Assembly (NCBI GenBank): GCA_900175165.2 | Contig: FWWN02000169.1 | Location: forward strand, 124,001 to 188,000 | DNA length: 64,000 nt | Reading direction: 5' to 3' | Source: Rhizomucor pusillus | Lineage: Eukaryota; Mucoromycota; Mucoromycetes; Mucorales; Lichtheimiaceae | In this document: positions 59,075 to 64,000 of the stretch, in pieces | Layout of the letters: the number at the start of each line of letters is the position of its first letter | Numbering within the stretch: position 1 is the stretch's first letter | Translations under genes and position numbers: made by a program | Notes under the pieces: generated by a model | Told to the model about the DNA's origin: nothing | Seen by the model: the letters and a program-made list of their open reading frames with translations, nothing else | Database searches by the model: none

Positions 59075-61104
59075 TCATGGAGTTTTAGCGTCTTCGAGTC
59101 GGGCAGCCTCATCAGGTATTTCATACTTCTCATGCGACTCGGGATCAAGGCCTCGTCTTCTTGCCAGATCGGCTTCATATACGGCAAGTTCAACTTTAGC
59201 CTTGTCAACGTCAACCAAGAATACAATCATGAGAATGGCGATAATAAATAGACCGGCTATAAATGGCCAGCCGTGCCACAGGTTCGAAGTGTGTTCAGTA
59301 ATAGCACCAATTACCACAGGACCGATCCACGAGGATGCTTTGTTGATGACGCCGAAGAGGCCGAATACCAAGTTCTCTTGACCTTTAGGAGTGAGTTCGG
59401 CCAACATGGTCTGCTGCCACGCCCAGATAGGAGCCGTGAATAATCCAGACCAGACGTAGAATGCCCACAACTCCCATTCTTTCTGTTAGGGATATTTCCT
59501 GGTTAGGGTGCCATAATCAAATAGAGTAACACAGGATGGTAATGACTTACCTTGATACCAAAATTATCCAGGCCGATACCGAAACAGCCCCAGATCGGGA
59601 CGACAGTAGACAAGATGATGATGATCAATAGATTATGCTTCGTCTTGATTCCAAACTGTTTCGAAATCCACAGGAAGAGAAGACAGCCCAAGATGGAGGT
59701 GATAGAGGACGCAAAGTTGAGCATAGTGACTTGCATGGCCGAGAAGCTGGTAATCTGGCCTTGGACGATGGATATCATTTGATTGGTTGTATTGACAGCA
59801 TCGGAAAACATAAAATAGGACAAAATATAGATAAACAGGTATCGCAACTTTCGGATTTCTCTACATCGCCGCGCGTTGTGAATGCTCGTGAAATTTTTGA
59901 TTTACGGACCGCCAAAACTTACTTGAGAGCCTTGATTATGGATGTCCAACCAACAGTCAGATGATTGGTTCCCGCAGGCAAAGGAGGGCCTGTTCGGCCA
60001 CTTGGTACGAAGATGAAGTAGGGGAGTGCGAATATCAGCCAGTATCCGCCACAGACAACGGTCGCAATGAAGTTGTAAATCGGTGCGTTGCCCAGAATAG
60101 GTTCAGTGTCTTCAGGGAAATCATAATAAGGCCACGGTGCATAGGAAGCACCAAACAAGACGGCTACAAGGCAGGATAAGTATACTATGGACACGGAAAC
60201 GGAGTCATTCGTTGTGTATTACCTGTGATAACGAAAAAGCCGACATTCGAAAACGAGGTTGAAATGGCAGATACGTGGTTACGCCATTTTTCTACTTCGA
60301 TCTGTTTCTGATCTTCACTCAAGGCCGGATTTGCGCGCGCATACCGAACAGCTGGTAGGTTATCGCTCAAGGTTGGGAAGGCTGCAGCGTAAAATACAAG
60401 AGACGTGCCATAAGATATCAAAGCTATAATGTTGATAGCCATCATGGCACTCCAATGGGACCCATCATCGTTGACAAGCGCCATTGGCACAATTTGTGAC
60501 GCGCACCCAATGATAGTAGCTAGCAGCAGAATCCACCGGTTCCATCGTCCATAGTCGGCAAGACCACCAAAGGTAGTGAATAATAGAAACTGTAGTGAGA
60601 ATGAAATTGCTTGGACGTAGAGCACCATACTTGATACAGGGAGGGATCCGTTGTTCCAGGATATGTAGCACGGCTTCAGGGCATCGTTTACGTCGCAACC
60701 TTTGACGTCTGGAGTATCTGGGTAGAAACCACCTTTGTATGCAAGGTACTGCAGAATATTGGGTCTATTTTGTTGTCAAAAGGTGATCAGTAGATACGTA
60801 GCAGACGTTGCAGCTGTTCCTGCAGTAACAGTAGCGATCCTTACATATAGCTAAACATAGTAAAACCATTGTCCTAAAGAGGAAATTTAGGATGCGTCGA
60901 AGAAGGTGACAACGTTTTGGTAACAAGCTCAACACTTACGCCATTGTAATAGAGATAGTATGACCATAGCTCAGCGCGAGTCGCTGGAGGCTGACGAAGC
61001 GCCGGCGAGCTTTGATCAACTGCGTTTTCGTCAACTTCCTGACCTTCGTCCTCGTGTTTTTCAACTTTGAAAGGATTTGCAAAAATCCGTTCTCTCAATG
61101 CCAT
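59075..61104 (-). CDS. Atg22-like vacuolar effluxer (MFS)
   Basis: Multipass transporter of the Atg22 family, which in yeast exports amino acids from the vacuole after autophagy. Start ATG at 61104 gives MALRERIFANPFKVEKHEDE; the hallmark ATRAELWSYYLYYNG/DNGF motif (usual ELxxWYxYxFAxxG) follows. About 12 helices are spread over several exons: VLYVQAISFSLQFLLFTTFG, GGLADYGRWNRWILLLATII, IALISYGTSLVFYAAAFPTL, YLFIYILSYFMFSDAVNTTN and WAWQQTMLAELTPKGQENLV (a well-conserved Atg22 block). The tail DLARRRGLDPESHEKYEIPD is cytoplasmic. The exon between the first two blocks is short. Vacuolar location is inferred from the family. Confidence 0.9.
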
Positions 61105-61437
61105 CCTGACTAACGTCACAAGAGACAAAGCGAGAAGGTAAATAACGAACAAAATAAGAAAAAGAAAAAAGGGGGAGGAAAGAAGGCTTGATGAGAAAAT
61201 ATAAAAAAGCGACCAAGCCAATGCTAGAGCCCGGATCAAGCCAATTTTGGATCATTAGGCTGAAATTGGCAAGACCCTTTCTACGTGCCACAGGAACACT
61301 GTAGACGGGCGAAAGAGTGATATGAAAGCAAAGTTTTTTCTCACATTTCTCAGCGGCGGGGGAACCCTGTTCAGGGATCACAATGAATTACGTAAGAGCT
61401 AGAAGGAAAGAGAGAAAGGAAATGCGGTGCTATTTAT
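61105..61437. other. intergenic, nothing recognised
   Basis: Short region upstream of the Atg22-like gene and downstream of the BAR-protein gene, both on the minus strand. A/G-rich near 61140-61200. Confidence 0.45.
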
Positions 61438-62982
61438 TCATTCTGGAACCTCCTTGCGGCTTCCATCGTCCTGTTTGTCGCCAACAGCTGTTTCTTTTCT
61501 ATGTTTTTCATGTGATGAGATTGAGCGCTGCTCGTCTTCCAATTGCTCTTCTTCCTCCTCCTCCACGGGGTCGTTTCTCCACATTTTCTGGGGCATGTTG
61601 TACAAGGATGTTTCGCTCCGGCTTGGTTTCAATCTCTCGTCTGTCACGAACAAATGGGAATCACCAACTCCACCCAGCGCGGTAACTGAGGATGCAGCCT
61701 CGCCAAATAACGGGGATACAGCACGTGAATCTGGGAATACATCATCGTGGCCCACAAATGGGGATGCAGGACTCTGATGCGGGTCAATGAGAGATATGGG
61801 CGGTAACACAGTAAAGATCTCGGTTGTCTCGTCAGCCGTCGTTGGGTAAGCGCAGAAGGGATCAGGATTCTGATGCATCATCTATGTAAACCAGCGTGGA
61901 AATAGTTAAGACGCCTATAAATATAAATACATCTGTTATCAATGTACCTGTTCCAGCATGGGATCAGCAAGTCCTTTGTTAGATATACGCTCGTAAATGT
62001 CCACTTGCGCCCGCACCACCGTTGCTACTTTTGACAACAAAAAATGGTAGTTCTTACGCTCAATATCCAATATATGCTGGTGATAATCCGTTTTTATGCG
62101 GTCCACCTCATCGACTTGTTGAGTGAGATCTTGCAATGCTTTCCGAAATTGCCGAATGTCTAAAGTGAAAAACGTGAGAATAAGTTCTTATTATACATGT
62201 GGATACTCAATATTTACCCCTTTTTCCCTTGCGCCCGTTCTTCATATTCTTCGCCTCTGTTTCCCGGATCTTTTTACTCATTGCTTTCAACGCTTGATCG
62301 TAATTCTCTTGACTTTGCTGCAAATAGTTCGGTACCGATCTTCATACGCTGCAACTTGGTCATTTTTTCTTTGCTTTACCTGCACTGCATTTTTATGATG
62401 CTCTAAACTTTCCTTTAATGGTATCTCCAATGCTTTGCTGAACATGTCACTCTGTATGTGTTCTGCTGGTGTCAGCGATTGCTGTTACATATCATCACAT
62501 CCATCACGTACCAATATCTGCTGATGGTTGGATATAAGTAACTGTAATCCTGCCGCTGCTTGTAGTCCTTGTCCTTTTTCCATATTAATAGGGCACCATC
62601 GACATGTATTGACGTCTTGTTTACCTGCGTCCGATGCTCCTTTGCCTCGTGCAACACGCTCCAGAGCATAGCCGAACCCAGCTGCCGCTCCTGCCAACTG
62701 CAGCATCTGTTCTCGGTATATTTGAGCCGCTTTTAATAAACCATCATATGCATCCAAAGAAGCAGCAATATCCTTTCTTGTTAGGTGTATCCCTGCCTCT
62801 GGTAGCGGCGGTGCTGATCGTACAGAGACATCATCGTCTCCTGCATACTGTAAGCTCGTACTCGCCGACATTACAGACAATGCTTTCTTGCTTCCAAGCT
62901 CATCAGTTGCTATGGAGGTCGTTGCATAAAGGCTATTTGGCGGCGCATGGCAGGGATCAAAAGACTGTGAACGGTACGCCAT
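61438..62982 (-). CDS. IVY1-like BAR/I-BAR domain protein
   Basis: Start ATG at 62982 (MAYRSQSFDPCHAPP), stop at 61438. A disordered N-terminus leads to ITRKDIAAS-type helix 1 (GIHLTRKDIAASLDAYDGLL), then YREQMLQLAGAAAGFGYALE and VARGKGASDA/GQGLQAAAGL. Further helices are SDMFSKALEIPLKESLEHHK, QQSQENYDQALKAMSKKIRE, the basic KNMKNGRKGKRG hinge and RKNYHFLLSKVATVVRAQVD, ending before an acidic, Ser-rich C-terminal tail. The helix order matches fungal Ivy1-type BAR proteins, which bind phosphoinositides and vacuolar Ypt7 in yeast. A related FAM92/I-BAR protein is the main alternative. Five introns are GT-AG and in phase. Confidence 0.62.
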
Positions 62983-63083
62983 GGAGAACGGAAAAGTTGC
63001 AACGATACAGGATTTCGATTTGTGCAACGATTTTTTTAATTCTTTGTTAGGTACAACTAATTCTTTTTGCTACTGTGCTATGC

Positions 63084-64000
63084 TTAAAAGTATTTTTGAA
63101 TAGCGTTGGCCATCTCTCGCCCTTCATCGACCCAGCTAATAGGTGAACATTCAATCAGCTGGTATCTAGTACGTGTGTTGTCATTGAAGGTCTCCATCTT
63201 TGCACGGATTTTCGCATTGTATGTTTTGAAGAGCGCATCCGCGAGTGCTCGTGAATACGCATCCGGATCCGTATTCTGGAGCTTCATGAGCTCGTTGGCC
63301 GATGTTCCGAAGATCTGTGAGCCGATTTCATCGAATGCTTGGACAAACGTTTGAGAAGTATGATCTTCGATGCTCATCGTGAGCAGATATCTGACAAAAC
63401 CATCAATACTTTTCGTCACTGTTTGCACCTTCTTAGAGCTCCTGACCTGTATGTTGGTTCCGCAAGCATCTTGCTGCATTTCTCGCATCGCCAACCTTGG
63501 TCTTCCATCATCACCTTCTTCTTACAATCAGGGCAGGCTGGATAAGCTAGGTTTTCCGGTTTGATATATGCGATGGTAACTCGTGCTGAAAAATAATCGG
63601 CCTAGGATGCTTGTGAGCAATAAACAATTGCAACTGGGAGAAAGAAAAATATTTACAGTATCTGATGCACCCAACCCATCTTCCTTGGCCTTGCCCAGGG
63701 TAATCTTTGTGTTGGATTTTTGACCGAGACTGGCGTTGCCTTGATTGCTGAAGCTACTGTACGATGCGTTTGAGCCTGCTAATTTGTACCACTGCTTCAG
63801 CTTTGCGCATTCGGGTATGTCCGGGTTAACTCTGACAAGTCCGGAGGCTGAGAGCGACAAAGATCTGCCATTGAAGTCGTTAACACGAAGACCCTTAAAT
63901 GCAGTAACGGGATGCTCAGAAGAATCGAAATCTTCAGCATGCTTGTCCCACAATGTCAAGCGAATTTGCTTTTGTGTGTCATCTACCACAAGCAATTCTC
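63084..64000 (-). CDS. RFA1: replication protein A large subunit (RPA1), 3' part
   Basis: Single-stranded DNA-binding subunit in replication and repair. Only the C-terminal part is inside the window; the gene continues to the right. Visible are the end of DNA-binding domain B (DTQKQIRLTLWDKHAEDFDS, FNGRSLSLSASG) and the domain C region: ITLGKAKEDGLGASDT/ADYF, KPENLAYPACPDCKKKVMME, GWRCEKCSKM (the CxxC...CxxC zinc ribbon), AEPTYRYLLTMSIEDHTS and FDEIGSQIFGTSANELMKLQ. Two introns, at about 63393-63442 and 63604-63657, join in phase. Stop at 63084. Confidence 0.93.

Noticed and set aside
1..64000. CRISPR arrays, rRNA and tRNA genes
   Set aside because: No direct-repeat arrays or cloverleaf structures were recognised; the window is eukaryotic nuclear DNA. 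A tRNA scan could still find one that I missed.

Overview
The window is nuclear DNA of a fungus, most likely an early-diverging one (Mucoromycota, probably Mucorales). Genes are dense and cut by many short introns (about 45-130 bases). The contents include a secreted GH18 chitinase, a GPI-type aspartic protease, an Atg22-like transporter, a uracil-catabolism gene, DIRS-type retroelement debris with a YLDD reverse transcriptase, and a STRA6-like membrane protein. The phylum is inferred from this gene and transposon content; no rRNA marker is present. All exon joins were worked out by eye from splice sites, reading phase and family motifs.

Layout, left to right. 0-5 kb: 3' end of ribosomal protein eL20 (+), a UPF0643-like gene (+), a small TA-flanked MITE and a cytosolic phospholipase A2 (+). 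5-8.6 kb: a head-to-head pair, URC1-like GTP cyclohydrolase II (-) and uracil phosphoribosyltransferase (+), probably a uracil degradation/salvage module. 8.8-12.9 kb: STRA6-like multipass protein (+). 13-18.6 kb: a large protein with three START-type lipid-binding domains and a C-terminal membrane anchor (-). 20.5-31 kb: chitinase (+), ZIP metal transporter (-), ETT1-like TPR protein (+), GPR1/FUN34/YaaH acetate transporter (-), a second copy of the MITE and a type II membrane glycosyltransferase-like protein (-). 32-37.4 kb: FAT1/FATP acyl-CoA synthetase (+) and taspase-like threonine aspartase (-), separated by a broken duplication of their shared 3' junction. 38-43.9 kb: an FCP1/SCP-type phosphatase (+) and the ribosome-assembly GTPase BMS1 (+).

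44-52.3 kb is a transposon graveyard: a decayed minus-strand coding tract, a truncated DIRS element, a frameshifted RTC4-like domain and a LINE 3' end. These are bracketed by inverted repeats that look like the two ends of a Tc1/mariner-type element. 52.4-64 kb returns to ordinary genes: aspartic protease (+), Cox23-like twin CX9C protein (+), ribosomal P1 (-), two divergent WrbA-like quinone reductases sharing an identical 143-base tract, an Atg22-like transporter (-), an IVY1-like BAR protein (-) and the 3' part of RPA1 (-).

Two themes recur. At least seven introns are best explained by GC-AG splicing with a GCAAG donor, in unrelated genes. Several loci also show recent rearrangement or decay: the FAT1/taspase junction, the START gene frameshift, the WrbA tract and the TE island.
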